From Prorocentrum cordatum (Eukaryota > Sar > Dinophyceae > Prorocentrales > Prorocentraceae), in assembly GCA_963575745.1 (NCBI GenBank), contig CAUYUJ010000930.1, positions 1-64,000 of the forward strand: a stretch of DNA of 64,000 bases, read 5' to 3'. The position numbers and the translations under genes are program-made. Under the pieces are notes generated by a model. The model ran no database searches. It was not told the DNA's origin and saw nothing but the letters and a program-made list of their open reading frames with translations. Positions 9,541 through 18,800 of the stretch are shown here, one piece after another; position 1 is the first letter of the stretch, and each line of letters starts with the position of its first letter.

Positions 9541-10025
9541 GAATGTCCGTTAACTTTGGCGATCTGAGAAACGGTCTGACACTTCTTAATGAAGGTCAAT
9601 TTGGTCGACCAATTTCTCATTTTCGGATCCGTGACCCCAATATAGAAGTCTAAAATATCGTCCACCTTCTCCTGCCAGTCGTTCCTGGGGTGTCTGAGAT
9701 CTTCCGCGAAAGCCCCCTTCGTCCGTAGATACTCTAGGACGTTCCAGGGGCCTCGCCCGATGCACGCCTGATCGTCAGACTCAACTTCAGCTGCAGCTGA
9801 TCCTGAGTCGGGCGGCCCTCCCCCCTCCACCACCTCCTGAGGAGGGGTGTGCGGGTGGATTGTTTCCCGAGGAGGACCCGCCGGATGCTGGCGGAGCTCC
9901 ACCTCCACGCGGGGCGGGCCGCCACCAGTTCCCCCGCCGGCTGCCCCGGGAGGGTTATTGTTGCCAGATGTTTGGCCGGCGGACGATTCGCCGGCCGCCT
10001 GTCGCCCGGCTCCAGGGTTGCTCAA
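9483..10025 (-). CDS. Hypothetical Gly/Pro-rich ORF upstream of the SGNH part
   Basis: 180 residues. The first 90 are Gly/Pro-rich and disordered-looking. The second half is folded-looking, with VLEYLRTKGAFAEDL and a WQEKVDDILDFYIGV helix, and contains KKCQTVSQIAKVNG. No family is recognised. It overlaps the SGNH N-terminal ORF by 58 bp in another frame and probably precedes it in one polyprotein. A hairpin with 8-bp arms and a 7-nt loop lies at 9974-9996, within the Gly-rich coding part. Confidence 0.4.
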   Translation of the reverse strand: MSNPGAGRQAAGESSAGQTSGNNNPPGAAGGGTGGGPPRVEVELRQHPAGPPRETIHPHTPPQEVVEGGGPPDSGSAAAEVESDDQACIGRGPWNVLEYLRTKGAFAEDLRHPRNDWQEKVDDILDFYIGVTDPKMRNWSTKLTFIKKCQTVSQIAKVNGHSWIPFIGGDLAAMSNTGNP

Positions 10026-10090
10026 CGAGGGCTGATTGCCGCACGGGGCTTCTGGTTGGCTGGCCGAAACGATTGAGTCGTTCGGTGCCT

Positions 10091-10324
10091 CTACTGCCGT
10101 TCGCGGCCTCTTCTGCGGTGAGTGCTCATCGGCCCCTGGATCAAGACCATCCTTGGCAAATCATTCATCAAGGTTCTGCGGCATTTTTCCACTCTTTTCC
10201 GCCGGCGGACCGCCTGCTGAGGAGAAGTCTCGAGATATGTCGTTCTTGCAGCGGCGGTAAGGGCCTCTTCGACAACATGCACAGGCACATGAAACAAGCC
10301 TTTGACCACTGGGAGAGCGAACAT
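10091..10324 (-). CDS. Small hypothetical ORF in the gap of the coding chain
   Basis: 77 residues, rich in Arg and Thr, with no recognised domain. It fills the gap between the ORFs at 9483-10025 and 10367-11455 and so may be part of the same reading chain. The strong hairpin at 10340-10360 lies immediately before it. Low confidence. Confidence 0.2.
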   Translation of the reverse strand: MFALPVVKGLFHVPVHVVEEALTAAARTTYLETSPQQAVRRRKRVEKCRRTLMNDLPRMVLIQGPMSTHRRRGRERQ

Positions 10325-10366
10325 CGCCCCCCAGCTATCCCCGGTGGCTAAGCCACGGGGAGGCTT

Positions 10367-11455
10367 TCAGGGAGAAGGGACCCACATGTCTACCCAGACT
10401 TGCGGGGAGCCCTCCGCCCAGTGGTCTATTACAGGAACACTCACATAGTCCCCAAAGATAGTCTCACACCAGACTGCGGGGCCGACAGTGGGACCTATGA
10501 CCTCACCTGGCTCAAACGTTCGAACTGTGCAACGGTATCCTCCTGGCGGGTTCATATATGCCTTACTGACCAACTTCGTCTTCTCGTCAGGATATGCCTG
10601 AAAGAACGTACCAACTGGGATCTTGTCCAGGTCAGGAGGGGCGCAATCAAAACGGCATGTTGCCTTCCGTTCGAACATCGCCCCGTGCACTGTCCACGGA
10701 TCTTGTGAAAACTGGGAGTATAAACGCTGAAATATCGTCTGTGCCGTCGCGTCCAGTTTTGCCTTCAATGCCGTCACGACTTCGTCGCTCCGCATGTAAA
10801 GTACGTCATGCCTCCACACTGCGCAGCGCCAACCCCGTCCTTTCGCGGGTACGACTTTGGTCTCCCCGGTAGGCACCAGACGGGACCACTCTCTCAACTT
10901 GTCGGGGTAGCATCGAAAGGTCGGTTTGTTCTTCCAGGAGTCGATGTCCCCTTTATTGGAGTTGGCTGCTTTCTTCGTGGGCTGACCATCTCGGAAGGCT
11001 GCCTCTGCTGCCCTTTTGCGAGCAGTTATCTCCTCACCACGAATCTCAACACCAGCTTCCATCTCAACATCCGTCTCGGATACGATGTCATTCCGGCTGA
11101 ATTTATTATCCCTTGTCCCACCAGGCTGAGCCGGTGGGCAAGCCTCCCCTCTCGGCTGAGCCGATGGGGTGGCCTTTCGAATTGTGTCGGGAGGAGCATC
11201 GTCGTTGATTTCTCTCCTTTGGTCTTCCTCTCCGACCGAGTCGGAGACGAAGCCATCTACGATGTCGTCTGCGCGGATCGAGACAACGTGGACGACGACG
11301 AGACGGCAAAAATCTTTCTGCAGCACGGGCGATGACAAAATGAACCTGCATAGCAAAAGCATCCGTGTAATCTTCTGCGCTCTTGCACTCTCGCCCTCTA
11401 GCCTCAACATGCTCGCGTGTGCCATCACATCTGCTCTGAAGCCCCTCCGCAACAA
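10367..11455 (-). CDS. Hypothetical 362-residue ORF after the methyltransferase-like domain
   Basis: The first 110 residues overlap the methyltransferase-like ORF in another frame and are probably not real. From about residue 140 the protein is charged and folded-looking, with SWKNKPTFRCYPDKLREW, WRCAVWRHDVLYMRSDEV and a C-terminal WAEGSPQVWVDMWVP. I recognise no family. It may be the C-terminal continuation of the methyltransferase-like protein after a frame change near 11110. Two adjacent palindromes (11117-11138 and 11152-11164) mark this overlap. Confidence 0.45.
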   Translation of the reverse strand: MLRRGFRADVMAHASMLRLEGESARAQKITRMLLLCRFILSSPVLQKDFCRLVVVHVVSIRADDIVDGFVSDSVGEEDQRREINDDAPPDTIRKATPSAQPRGEACPPAQPGGTRDNKFSRNDIVSETDVEMEAGVEIRGEEITARKRAAEAAFRDGQPTKKAANSNKGDIDSWKNKPTFRCYPDKLREWSRLVPTGETKVVPAKGRGWRCAVWRHDVLYMRSDEVVTALKAKLDATAQTIFQRLYSQFSQDPWTVHGAMFERKATCRFDCAPPDLDKIPVGTFFQAYPDEKTKLVSKAYMNPPGGYRCTVRTFEPGEVIGPTVGPAVWCETIFGDYVSVPVIDHWAEGSPQVWVDMWVPSP

Positions 11456-12284
11456 CAGAGGAGGTAGTAGCTATCGCCCAGGGCTTTTTCACGAAATTGC
11501 CCTTGCTATCCTTTAACCCATACGCACATCCACGCAACGCCGCCTTAACAAACACTAGCTCTCTCAAGAAACCTTTTACCTGAGGGTCTCTCCAATAATT
11601 GCACTGGGCAGGCCATTCAATACAAACAATGCCCCCCGCTTTGTGCACAGCGCGGGCAATGTCCCGGAAATTCCAAAACAGGTATCTGAAATCAGTCCTA
11701 ACACCACGAAGTCTACGCATCGCTCTATGATTTCCAGCACGGAAATAGCGCGCTTCATTCACATATTGCCAGGGAGATCCTCCCGTACAAGGAGGCATAA
11801 AACCCCACAACGTGATACGATTTCCCTTGAACGTATTAATATCGTTCAGTGCTATTTTAAGTCCCTCATCCGTCCTCATGTCTTCCTTCTCGGTGCATCG
11901 AATCACCTTGCATGAGTTGTCGATGAAATTCTTTGGGTCTCCTATCCTGCTCTGAGGGCCGCAACAGTATTCTAACAAAAGCCATTCCCCGGTCCACTGA
12001 GTGGCCGGGGCGCAATCTTCTCGGATCCAGAACTCTGTGTATCCAGTCCATCTACTCGGGCAATAGTCACCGTCGCTGGAATCGCCATTCGAGCCATATT
12101 CAAATGGATGATGAGATTTACTCTCTTTGTCACACCAATTATCAATACGGTCAACCGTCAAACCATTTTGGGCATTGACAGCATAGGTGCGGCGCCTATC
12201 ATCTAACTTTTCCGGGCCAACGGGACAATCACCGATTGCAGGCATGAACGTAACAAGTCTCGGAACAGAATGCCATCGTTTCAA
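11106..12284 (-). CDS. Cytosine-methyltransferase-like domain protein
   Basis: 392 residues. Key segments in order are LLEYCCGPQSRIG (102-114), PPCTGGSPW (164-172), VCIEWPAQCNYW (220-231), GCAYGL (252-257) and KKPWAIATTS (266-275). A Pro-Cys motif followed by an acidic-aromatic motif recalls motifs IV (PCQ) and VI (ENV) of C5-cytosine methyltransferases, but the canonical motif I (FxGxG) is not clear. Cytosine methyltransferases captured by dinoflagellate retrotransposons are known in the literature. Whether this divergent domain is active is open. It directly follows RNase H. The last about 70 residues are Arg-rich and probably out of frame. Confidence 0.5.
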   Translation of the reverse strand: MKRWHSVPRLVTFMPAIGDCPVGPEKLDDRRRTYAVNAQNGLTVDRIDNWCDKESKSHHPFEYGSNGDSSDGDYCPSRWTGYTEFWIREDCAPATQWTGEWLLLEYCCGPQSRIGDPKNFIDNSCKVIRCTEKEDMRTDEGLKIALNDINTFKGNRITLWGFMPPCTGGSPWQYVNEARYFRAGNHRAMRRLRGVRTDFRYLFWNFRDIARAVHKAGGIVCIEWPAQCNYWRDPQVKGFLRELVFVKAALRGCAYGLKDSKGNFVKKPWAIATTSSVVAEGLQSRCDGTREHVEARGRECKSAEDYTDAFAMQVHFVIARAAERFLPSRRRPRCLDPRRRHRRWLRLRLGRRGRPKERNQRRCSSRHNSKGHPIGSAERGGLPTGSAWWDKG

Positions 12285-12317
12285 ACTCTGCCCCTGTTGC
12301 GTCCATGTCTTTTTTGT

Positions 12318-15146
12318 CTAGATTACTGGCAGCGGCAGCAGGCGGAGGATGAGGCAGAAAACTGTAGTTATTGGTAATATCTTCCATATTTTCGGCAACG
12401 TCGAAGTATCTGACTCATTTTCACTATCCGCCATGTCAAACATTGTTTTCATTTCGCGATCAGAACTTTTCTTGGTTGTATGTTCCATCGCTCTCGTTTC
12501 CTCGGAGCTTCTGCTGCAACCTTCTTCGGTCGTGGAAGGAGTGATATTCCCTGCATCTTCGGCTAAGCCGGATGCATGCACAAACGCAGCTGTTCTGGGA
12601 ACATATGCCTCCACGGCTTTGCCGGGGGCGGCCAAAACGGGTTCACCCTTGTTGGGGCGCTTTTTCTTTTTGAGCATCTTTTTGCTAGGCACAACAGCTC
12701 CTCTCCGCCAGGCCGAACTGGGGCCCAAGCGGGGCTTCAGAATCCCCCCGGCATCCAGGGGAAGTCCTTCTGAAAACATTGAGTCAAGATAATCTTGGCA
12801 CCGATTAGCAGCCCAGGATTTGGGTGTAACAATGTTGACAAGATACAGAACTTTAACCCACGCCAAAGGGTCAATAAATCTTCTGGTTCCAATATCGGCA
12901 GCCTCGTTTTGAATTCTTCCATATTGGAGCTCAACAAGGCCACGAGAAAATTGTTCGGACACAACTGCGGCATCAATTCTACGCGTTCTCGGTAGATGCA
13001 TTAGCTTCATTGACCCACCTGCCTTGATGACTTTACAAACCGCTTGATTATCTTCCAAAAATAGACATCGCACTGGTCTGTCAAGCAGTATTTCCCAAAG
13101 CGGTAGCGCCGCGAGCAGCTCCTTGCGTAACGCAAGGTCAGCCGCGACAATCTCAGCCTCGAGTGCACTGTGGGAAACACACATATGTCGTTGCGATCCC
13201 ATGGACTGTCCAGCTCTAGCGCATGGGCCCCAAGTGGCTTGGCAACTGGCATGCGTGCTCCGATGCGTGCGAATGTCACTTGCCAAGTCTGCATCATAAT
13301 ATTGCTTTAACAGAACATCCTCCTTTGTGTCACCTACCCACGAAGTCATACGGCAATGGGAGGTACATTTGATATAAGTAATGAGGCGGAATAGATCCAT
13401 GTCTTGTTGTTCTGTCCATTTTGAAATGCAACTGGCAGTTTGACAGACAGCACGGAGCAGGTCGTATCTTGCCATTCTCGCACCATAAAGTATCTTCATC
13501 AATACTTGGGCTGCAATAGGTTGAAGCACACCCGACTGAGTCGGTGGCTCGGGGTCATCAGGGCCGGCTACTGCGGCGTTAAGGCCAAGAGCTTCTATCT
13601 TCCGATCAGGGGGGCCGGTATCAACATTGATGCGCAATGCTGACGCCATTGCCTCCTCAGCTGGGGAGTAAATCTCGCCTCGTGGGCCGCCCTGGCCATC
13701 TTCGAGATCAGTAAGTTCAGGGCCGAACGGGGTACCCGCGGCAGGATAGGTAGCTGGGCCGGCGCCCGTTAGTTGAGCGCATAATGTAACACAGGATTCT
13801 AAGAACTCCGTCATGACATATTCTATGACTTTGACGATTTCCGGTTCTCTCGGCTGATATGGCTCGGACGGTCGAGCCGCCGAGTCGCCCCCCGCTTCCT
13901 CCTCACTACTCTCGTCTGTGACGGAGGCGTTTTTCTTAACCTTGGGCGGAGGTGGGTCTAGGATTGTAGGTAACTCCCCCTGCCAGTCAACCGTTCGTGT
14001 TGACCATCTATGTTCGCATCCCAAGTATCTTCCAACAGCAGTTGGAGGGTCTATCTCTGTTCCCTTGGGACAGTTATCAGAGGGTTCTTGCAATAGCTTC
14101 CAGCCCTCAGCGAGCTTGTCGGCAGGCCCCGACAGCTTAAAATCATCAACATAGATAATCAGAAAGATTTGCAACTCTTTATGGAAATAACAGCTGCGCC
14201 ACGGACTACACTTCACAAAACCTTTTGCCGTGACATGTCCTTCACAATGCTGCTCCCAATGTCCACCTGAATCAGGGTGCCCATACAATGAGAGATACAG
14301 CGGGCATACTGGATTACGCATGTGTGACCATGCTTTAGGGCATTCGTCTCGAGGCAAGAAAACCCATGTGTGGGTGCCCCCTAGCTTCGACTGAGTGTAG
14401 GCTTGGCGGGCGTCCGCTTGCTCGATGCTGTGACCTTCGAATAGCCCGTAGGTGTCAGCTGCTTTGCTAGCCTGCATTGTAGCAGGGCTGCTGGAGAGTT
14501 CCTGGAATAATGCCACATCCTTATTTTGATCTCTAACACTCGAACCATCAAAAATCACCCGTCCTTTATACTTGCGATCTTTGCGCCCCAGCGGTAACTC
14601 CGAGTTCTTTCCTACAAGGATCGCAAATAGCCGGCCAAAGTGGGCCGTCTTTCCCTTGAGTTCGGCAACTACATTGGAGCACTCTCTGACATCATCCTCT
14701 CTCCATGTGCCTATATCTCGCAATATCTCCCATTCTTTTCTCACGGCAGCTTGGGCATCTTCATTGGCCTTGGCCTCATCTTTTGAGACAGATCTGGTGA
14801 CAGCGGCATTAATGCGGGCGCGTTGCCAATTGTTGGGAAGTTGGAAGGGTTCATCGACGATCGAGATAAGGTTAGTAAAAGGATTGTAGAAGTATTGCAA
14901 ATCAAGTCTTTCCTTTTTCACGATGACTGAGATCTGCCTCCGAGTTATTCTGCAATGGCATCCGAGGCACGCTTCGCCGCGACGCGGCGGCCGCCGGACT
15001 CGAGGTCTGGCTTGCCTCACGATGGCCCTCAGGCCCGTCATCATCATCATCGGACAAAGGATCCCTACCGGCTGAGCCGGAGGGAAGCCCATCTCGCGCA
15101 ATAGTGCCTCCGCACCATGTCTGCTTCCACCAAATATCCTCATCAT
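12318..15146 (-). CDS. pol: Reverse transcriptase and RNase H (copia-type pol)
   Basis: 942 residues, the best-supported gene in the window. RT motifs: KGRVIFDGSSVRDQN (194-208), the first catalytic Asp in EQADARQAYT (D245), LSLYGHPDSGGHW (285-297) and the YVDD box (332-335, at 14142-14153). RNase H follows, with YYDADLASD (616-624), SALEAEIVAAD (660-670, E663), EDNQAV (D699) and NEAADIGTRR (D751). All catalytic acids expected for both enzymes are present. An insert of about 100 residues between RT and RNase H is acidic and low complexity. The C-terminal 160 residues are an extra, ending in a hydrophobic tail (FCLILRLLPLPVI). The first about 70 residues overlap the previous ORF and may not be real. 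Confidence 0.9.
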   Translation of the reverse strand: MMRIFGGSRHGAEALLREMGFPPAQPVGILCPMMMMTGLRAIVRQARPRVRRPPRRGEACLGCHCRITRRQISVIVKKERLDLQYFYNPFTNLISIVDEPFQLPNNWQRARINAAVTRSVSKDEAKANEDAQAAVRKEWEILRDIGTWREDDVRECSNVVAELKGKTAHFGRLFAILVGKNSELPLGRKDRKYKGRVIFDGSSVRDQNKDVALFQELSSSPATMQASKAADTYGLFEGHSIEQADARQAYTQSKLGGTHTWVFLPRDECPKAWSHMRNPVCPLYLSLYGHPDSGGHWEQHCEGHVTAKGFVKCSPWRSCYFHKELQIFLIIYVDDFKLSGPADKLAEGWKLLQEPSDNCPKGTEIDPPTAVGRYLGCEHRWSTRTVDWQGELPTILDPPPPKVKKNASVTDESSEEEAGGDSAARPSEPYQPREPEIVKVIEYVMTEFLESCVTLCAQLTGAGPATYPAAGTPFGPELTDLEDGQGGPRGEIYSPAEEAMASALRINVDTGPPDRKIEALGLNAAVAGPDDPEPPTQSGVLQPIAAQVLMKILYGARMARYDLLRAVCQTASCISKWTEQQDMDLFRLITYIKCTSHCRMTSWVGDTKEDVLLKQYYDADLASDIRTHRSTHASCQATWGPCARAGQSMGSQRHMCVSHSALEAEIVAADLALRKELLAALPLWEILLDRPVRCLFLEDNQAVCKVIKAGGSMKLMHLPRTRRIDAAVVSEQFSRGLVELQYGRIQNEAADIGTRRFIDPLAWVKVLYLVNIVTPKSWAANRCQDYLDSMFSEGLPLDAGGILKPRLGPSSAWRRGAVVPSKKMLKKKKRPNKGEPVLAAPGKAVEAYVPRTAAFVHASGLAEDAGNITPSTTEEGCSRSSEETRAMEHTTKKSSDREMKTMFDMADSENESDTSTLPKIWKILPITTVFCLILRLLPLPVI

Positions 15147-15384
15147 CCGAAAGATGTCCTACAGAATCATCTTCCTCTGAGGATTCATCAGTCGCAGGCG
15201 CGGCTCTGCCGCCCTGGGCGCGTCGCGACGCCGCCCCACGTCCGCTGCCAGGGGCGCAGCACAGGCAGTTTTTCTTCAAACGACGCAGCCGCTCAGCCAC
15301 CTTAGGTGCTGTTAGCCTGGCCTCAGGAAGGGCCGCAAGTGGCTGAGCCTCTGCGGGTTCGGGCGGAGTCGGTGGATCGTCCAC
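14902..15384 (-). CDS. Hypothetical ORF preceding RT
   Basis: 160 residues, Pro/Ala-rich then acidic (TDESSEEDDSVGHLSDDEDIWW), resembling the disordered linker between integrase and RT in copia polyproteins. It overlaps the start of the RT ORF by 245 bp in another frame. The palindromes at 15062-15080 and 15351-15359 lie inside. I infer it is the true upstream part of the pol polyprotein joined by one frame change. Confidence 0.4.
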   Translation of the reverse strand: MDDPPTPPEPAEAQPLAALPEARLTAPKVAERLRRLKKNCLCCAPGSGRGAASRRAQGGRAAPATDESSEEDDSVGHLSDDEDIWWKQTWCGGTIARDGLPSGSAGRDPLSDDDDDGPEGHREASQTSSPAAAASRRSVPRMPLQNNSEADLSHREKGKT

Positions 15385-15643
15385 GCCCAGGCCAATGTCA
15401 CGCAGAAGGCCGAGGCAAGGGCCAGGATCTTCTATTCCGAAAAATCATATCTTTTCTGCCTTATATTGTTCCACGGCCTGTCGGCGTTGCGCTTGATTCA
15501 TGTTAAACCATCGTCCCGGATGCATCCCAGGATTGGTGGACTCAGGCAGCTTTTTTCAGCCATTGGGCACTGTACTTCGGGTCTGGGTCTGTGACCCACA
15601 CACGAGTTATGGGCACGCAATCAGGATCATAATAAAGAACAAC

Positions 15644-16183
15644 TCAAATGCTGCATGTCTTTTGACGACCTGTCAATGGAAGTTTCTGTGTCAACTCCTC
15701 TTGTATAAGTCCAACAACGATTCGTCTGTCCTCGAAGTATTCCATCGTGTCCAGGTTTTGAGTTGTTCGAGCAAGAAGTTGTCCTTTCCCGGGAACCTTC
15801 TCACGCGGCTTAGCCGCGGAGAAGTTGGACTGTGTGTCCAAACGATACTCGAGTTGTGCGAGTCCCAGTTTTTGACTCTTGTCTGCTGGATGGGAATCGC
15901 GCTGAGGATCCCCACCGTCGACTACCATAGGCTCGTCATCCACACACAAGCCTCCTGGGCCGTCGTCTTCTAGATTGGCCTCTGAGTCGAAGTGTGGAGC
16001 GCCCTCGCCCCCTTGAGAAGGCGGCGGCATAACAATAGCAGGATCATCAGCATTAAACAGACTGTCCGGTCTTATCCCTGTGGCTGGTGGTGGTCCGTCT
16101 GGGACGGCCGCGGTTTCTCCTGTTTCTGTAGGGATTGTGACGGAACGTACCCCTGTCGCCGCTTTCTCGTACGTTTTTCGCAA
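15644..16183 (-). CDS. Hypothetical acidic pol linker ORF
   Basis: 179 residues. It is acidic in the middle (DNLED-type composition around FDSEANLEDDGPGG), and the C-terminus has QNLDTMEYFEDRRIVVGL and QEELTQKLPLTG, which look folded. By position it lies between the integrase C-terminal piece and the RT. No domain is recognised. A strong hairpin with arms extending from 15797 to 15824 is inside it. The stretch 15385-15643 continues in broken frames; one of them reads WVTDPDPKYSAQWLKK, so coding probably continues there. Confidence 0.4.
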   Translation of the reverse strand: MRKTYEKAATGVRSVTIPTETGETAAVPDGPPPATGIRPDSLFNADDPAIVMPPPSQGGEGAPHFDSEANLEDDGPGGLCVDDEPMVVDGGDPQRDSHPADKSQKLGLAQLEYRLDTQSNFSAAKPREKVPGKGQLLARTTQNLDTMEYFEDRRIVVGLIQEELTQKLPLTGRQKTCSI

Positions 16184-16250
16184 AGGGAATTGAGGCGACT
16201 GGTCATTAGCAGTATCATCTTAGATGTTGCTGTACACCTGGTCAGACTTC

Positions 16251-16460
16251 TCAATGGTGGGTCGTTTTCCTTCTGGGGTACGCCCTGCTTCCATGTTCAG
16301 ACCGTCCAATTGTCAAGTGGACAACATAACTGTCTGGTCCAACCAGCCCCCCCGCTTTGTGCACATATCCCAAGTATATCCCTGGAATCACCGTTGCGCC
16401 AGTCTTGGCGGCCCGAAATCTGGACTCAGGTGGAGGCACATAGCGTGCGAGGTACCCCAA
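16251..16460 (-). CDS. Integrase C-terminal fragment
   Basis: 69 residues containing GATVIPGIYLGYVHKAGG followed by SYVVHL. This fits the small beta-rich domain after the catalytic core of copia integrases, where a G-x-F/Y-x-G-Y segment is usual. It lies 85 bp downstream of the catalytic-core ORF, in another frame. The assignment is by position and motif. Confidence 0.45.
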   Translation of the reverse strand: MGYLARYVPPPESRFRAAKTGATVIPGIYLGYVHKAGGLVGPDSYVVHLTIGRSEHGSRAYPRRKTTHH

Positions 16461-16544
16461 GGGAAGGAGCGGAGCATCGAATCTACATCCAAAGCGTCGC
16501 CCCCAACTTGACTGTCCCTCTGCTGGGGTCCTAGTACTGTAGCA

Positions 16545-16871
16545 TCAACAGAAATATCGGACCGCGTAGGTCCAAAATGGTGGCGGAAGGCCAGCCTGCA
16601 TGAGTAAGGCTCTGGCCCCCATCTGCACAACGCCATTTGCACGCTCGGCAACAGCGTTATGTTTCTTTTTTCCTGGGATGGTAGGATCATGGGCAATATT
16701 GAGCTCGTAACATGCCCTCGCAAGCTCTCTTGCACCATCTGTATAACAATATTCTAACTTCTCCTCCGGGGCTTTCAGGTTTACTAAAGAGTTACAAACG
16801 TGAACCGCAGACTTGTCGTGTACACCCTGAGCGGCAAGAAATCCGCAGCTCGGTCGCGAAAAGTCACACAC
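16545..16871 (-). CDS. Integrase catalytic core, second half (D and E)
   Basis: 108 residues. YCYTDGARELARACYELN contains the second catalytic Asp (D45). HNAVAERANGVVQ contains the catalytic Glu (E76) with the typical A-E-R-x-N motif. ALLMQAGLPPPFWTYAV is the characteristic helix that follows in copia integrases. The first Asp is in the overlapping upstream ORF. Together they complete the DDE triad, so only a frameshift near 16800-16860 separates the halves. Confidence 0.8.
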   Translation of the reverse strand: MCDFSRPSCGFLAAQGVHDKSAVHVCNSLVNLKAPEEKLEYCYTDGARELARACYELNIAHDPTIPGKKKHNAVAERANGVVQMGARALLMQAGLPPPFWTYAVRYFC

Positions 16872-17806
16872 GCGGTCTCATCGCGGAGCCCCCGCGATTG
16901 TTCATCCATCGCAAACCAATGGTCCATCGCCGCCAGGTGTCCGAACGAAGTGGGGGTAGCGTATGGGCGGGGAACCTTTAGCCCTTTGTTTTGCGCTTTG
17001 CGCTGTTGCTTTCTGATAGATTTGGCCCAATTGCATGCTGAACAACATGGGTTCTTGGGAGTATGAGTTAGAAGGTGCGGCAGGGAGGCTGCGGCCTTTT
17101 CAAGCCGCTCGGCAAGGGTATCCGACACCTCAACCTCCGCATCATCTGGGTGCACATCTGGCGGTGCGTCGACGTCGACTAAGTCGACACCGTCAGCGTC
17201 TCCAACTTCACCCTCCTCGGGTCCTGGGGCCGCGTTACACGCATTGGAGTCCAGTCCTCGGTTTATGTCGCAGGGAAGGTATCCCGAAATTCCGTACCCA
17301 TAAGGGCGCCTATATGCGGCAGCGCAGGCCTCGGCTTTGCCGGGCTGCTCGTCGCACTGACCGACGGCTTGACCGTGGTCAGGCAAAGCTGAGAGACTTT
17401 TGGGGGCAGCGATACCGGTCGGCGTCCGATTCCAACCGCTTTCACTAGCCTTTTGAGGCGAATAGCAGAAGTAGGTGGTGGCATCCGCAGAGTCTATTGA
17501 AGATGGAAAGGCGGGCGCGATCTCAGTCGGCCGTCCATCAGCGTAGCTGTGGGTTCCAATCAACTCATGTGTATGCAGGTCTATGGTTACGCGAGTCTGG
17601 ACAGCACGGGGCGGAGGGCCTCCCGCCGATTCCACATTGTCCAGGAATGCCTCGGCGCCTGGCGTCACGCAACACCACCGCTCGGAGGTTTCACCCCCTC
17701 CGGCGGCAACCGCGCACATCCACTGACCCAGCGCCTCTTTGCCTGATAGGGTCATATATGGTATATTGCCCTCAACGGCCAGGTCAACTCTTTGGCCATT
17801 GGGCAA
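16784..17806 (-). CDS. Pre-integrase HHCC zinc domain and integrase N-terminal half
   Basis: 340 residues. The zinc motif reads HLLTHTPKNPCCSAC (H244, H248, C255, C258), the HHCC element found before copia integrase cores. The first catalytic Asp is D295 in AAMDHWFAMDE. Upstream of about residue 230 lies a less conserved region with TRVTIDLHTHELIGTHSY, which may still belong to the protease or linker. The last 15 residues are out of frame, and the true continuation is the ORF at 16545-16871. The palindrome at 17174-17188 encodes DLVD. Confidence 0.75.
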   Translation of the reverse strand: MPNGQRVDLAVEGNIPYMTLSGKEALGQWMCAVAAGGGETSERWCCVTPGAEAFLDNVESAGGPPPRAVQTRVTIDLHTHELIGTHSYADGRPTEIAPAFPSSIDSADATTYFCYSPQKASESGWNRTPTGIAAPKSLSALPDHGQAVGQCDEQPGKAEACAAAYRRPYGYGISGYLPCDINRGLDSNACNAAPGPEEGEVGDADGVDLVDVDAPPDVHPDDAEVEVSDTLAERLEKAAASLPHLLTHTPKNPCCSACNWAKSIRKQQRKAQNKGLKVPRPYATPTSFGHLAAMDHWFAMDEQSRGLRDETACVTFRDRAADFLPLRVYTTSLRFTFVTL

Positions 17807-17971
17807 TAACAGGTAGGGCCTTTGGCCTGCTGGCTAAAAGAAGCTAAAGCCGTGATCCATGCACCGCTCTCCTACCGAAATCACGCACGGAGTCTCCGGC
17901 ATGACTAAAGCGTTAAAACTACCACCCTTAAATTTGGGACATGCGATGCGAACTGAACCGAGGGACTTGGA

Positions 17972-18184
17972 TTATCCCCCGGCTGTGTTCAGAGTGATCG
18001 ATTGCGGAAGCTTTCGAATCAATCTCATTGCACCTGCACTTCTAATGCATTTCTCCGCTATGAGGTTATACCCACATCCAGTGTCAATGATGAAGCTCAG
18101 CGCGCCAAGATACGCAGCATCTTTGTCTGTGCACCCAGCAGCGGCTGTGCCGTGCGGGCCCTCTCCCCCCTCCTCGGTTCTCAA
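17972..18184 (-). CDS. Retroviral-type aspartic protease fragment
   Basis: 70 residues. ALSFIIDTGCGYNLIAE contains the D-T-G active-site triad (D34) with the hydrophobic strand before it, as in retropepsins that cut Gag-Pol polyproteins. The ORF is short because the frame breaks on both sides. The second half of the protease probably continues at 17810-17970 in another frame. Its place between the nucleocapsid-like ORF and the integrase is the copia order. Confidence 0.65.
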   Translation of the reverse strand: MRTEEGGEGPHGTAAAGCTDKDAAYLGALSFIIDTGCGYNLIAEKCIRSAGAMRLIRKLPQSITLNTAGG

Positions 18185-18193
18185 CCAGAGACG

Positions 18194-18604
18194 TCAGACT
18201 TCACCTTGCAGGTCCGACGCTCTGTTCAGAGCTTCCGCAGTAGATGCCCTCGACTGAGTGGATATATGTCTGCGCACTTCTCCTGGGAATCTCCATCTAT
18301 CTTTGCTACTCGAAGGCAACTCTTTCAAGTCGTGGCGACGCGCCTTTCTCCAAGTGATAGTGGGTTCCTCAGTAGAGGGGTGAAAACGGACACGGAGAAT
18401 GCATCTATCACTGTTCCGAGGTCGGATGCAACTCTTACTAGGGGGGGCGCACCAGCACTTCTCGATCGCGCCCCGAGAAAGGGGATACAGGAAATTCGCA
18501 AGGACATCGACGAGACTCTCGAACTGTTTCCTGCTTTCCTGGTGAAACTCACCGCCGGAGGGATTCCAGTAGTCTCCTCCGCCGGTTTCAGCAACAGCTT
18601 TCAA
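18194..18604 (-). CDS. Hypothetical ORF upstream of the protease
   Basis: 136 residues with FHQESRKQFESLVDVLANFLYPLSR, which looks like a folded helix, and a few Cys residues (CWCAPPSKSC). No family is recognised. It lies 10 bp before the protease ORF and 237 bp after the CCCH ORF, so it is the likely protease N-terminal region. A competing frame (18325-18594) covers the same DNA, and I cannot decide the frame throughout. Confidence 0.35.
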   Translation of the reverse strand: MKAVAETGGGDYWNPSGGEFHQESRKQFESLVDVLANFLYPLSRGAIEKCWCAPPSKSCIRPRNSDRCILRVRFHPSTEEPTITWRKARRHDLKELPSSSKDRWRFPGEVRRHISTQSRASTAEALNRASDLQGEV

Positions 18605-18800
18605 AACTTAGGGCTGGTCTGTTTCTGCCCCGGGAGGCCCCGAAACAACGGGGCAGGGCACGCTATGGCACCCAGGCTGACTTGTTCAGCGGGTCTCTTC
18701 TGACCCCCCCGCTTTCCGTTTGACCGACACGGGCTTCACCGCGTCCGTCGAGCAAGGAAGACAAGAAAGAAGACCCTTTAAAAAATTACGCGCATCATTC

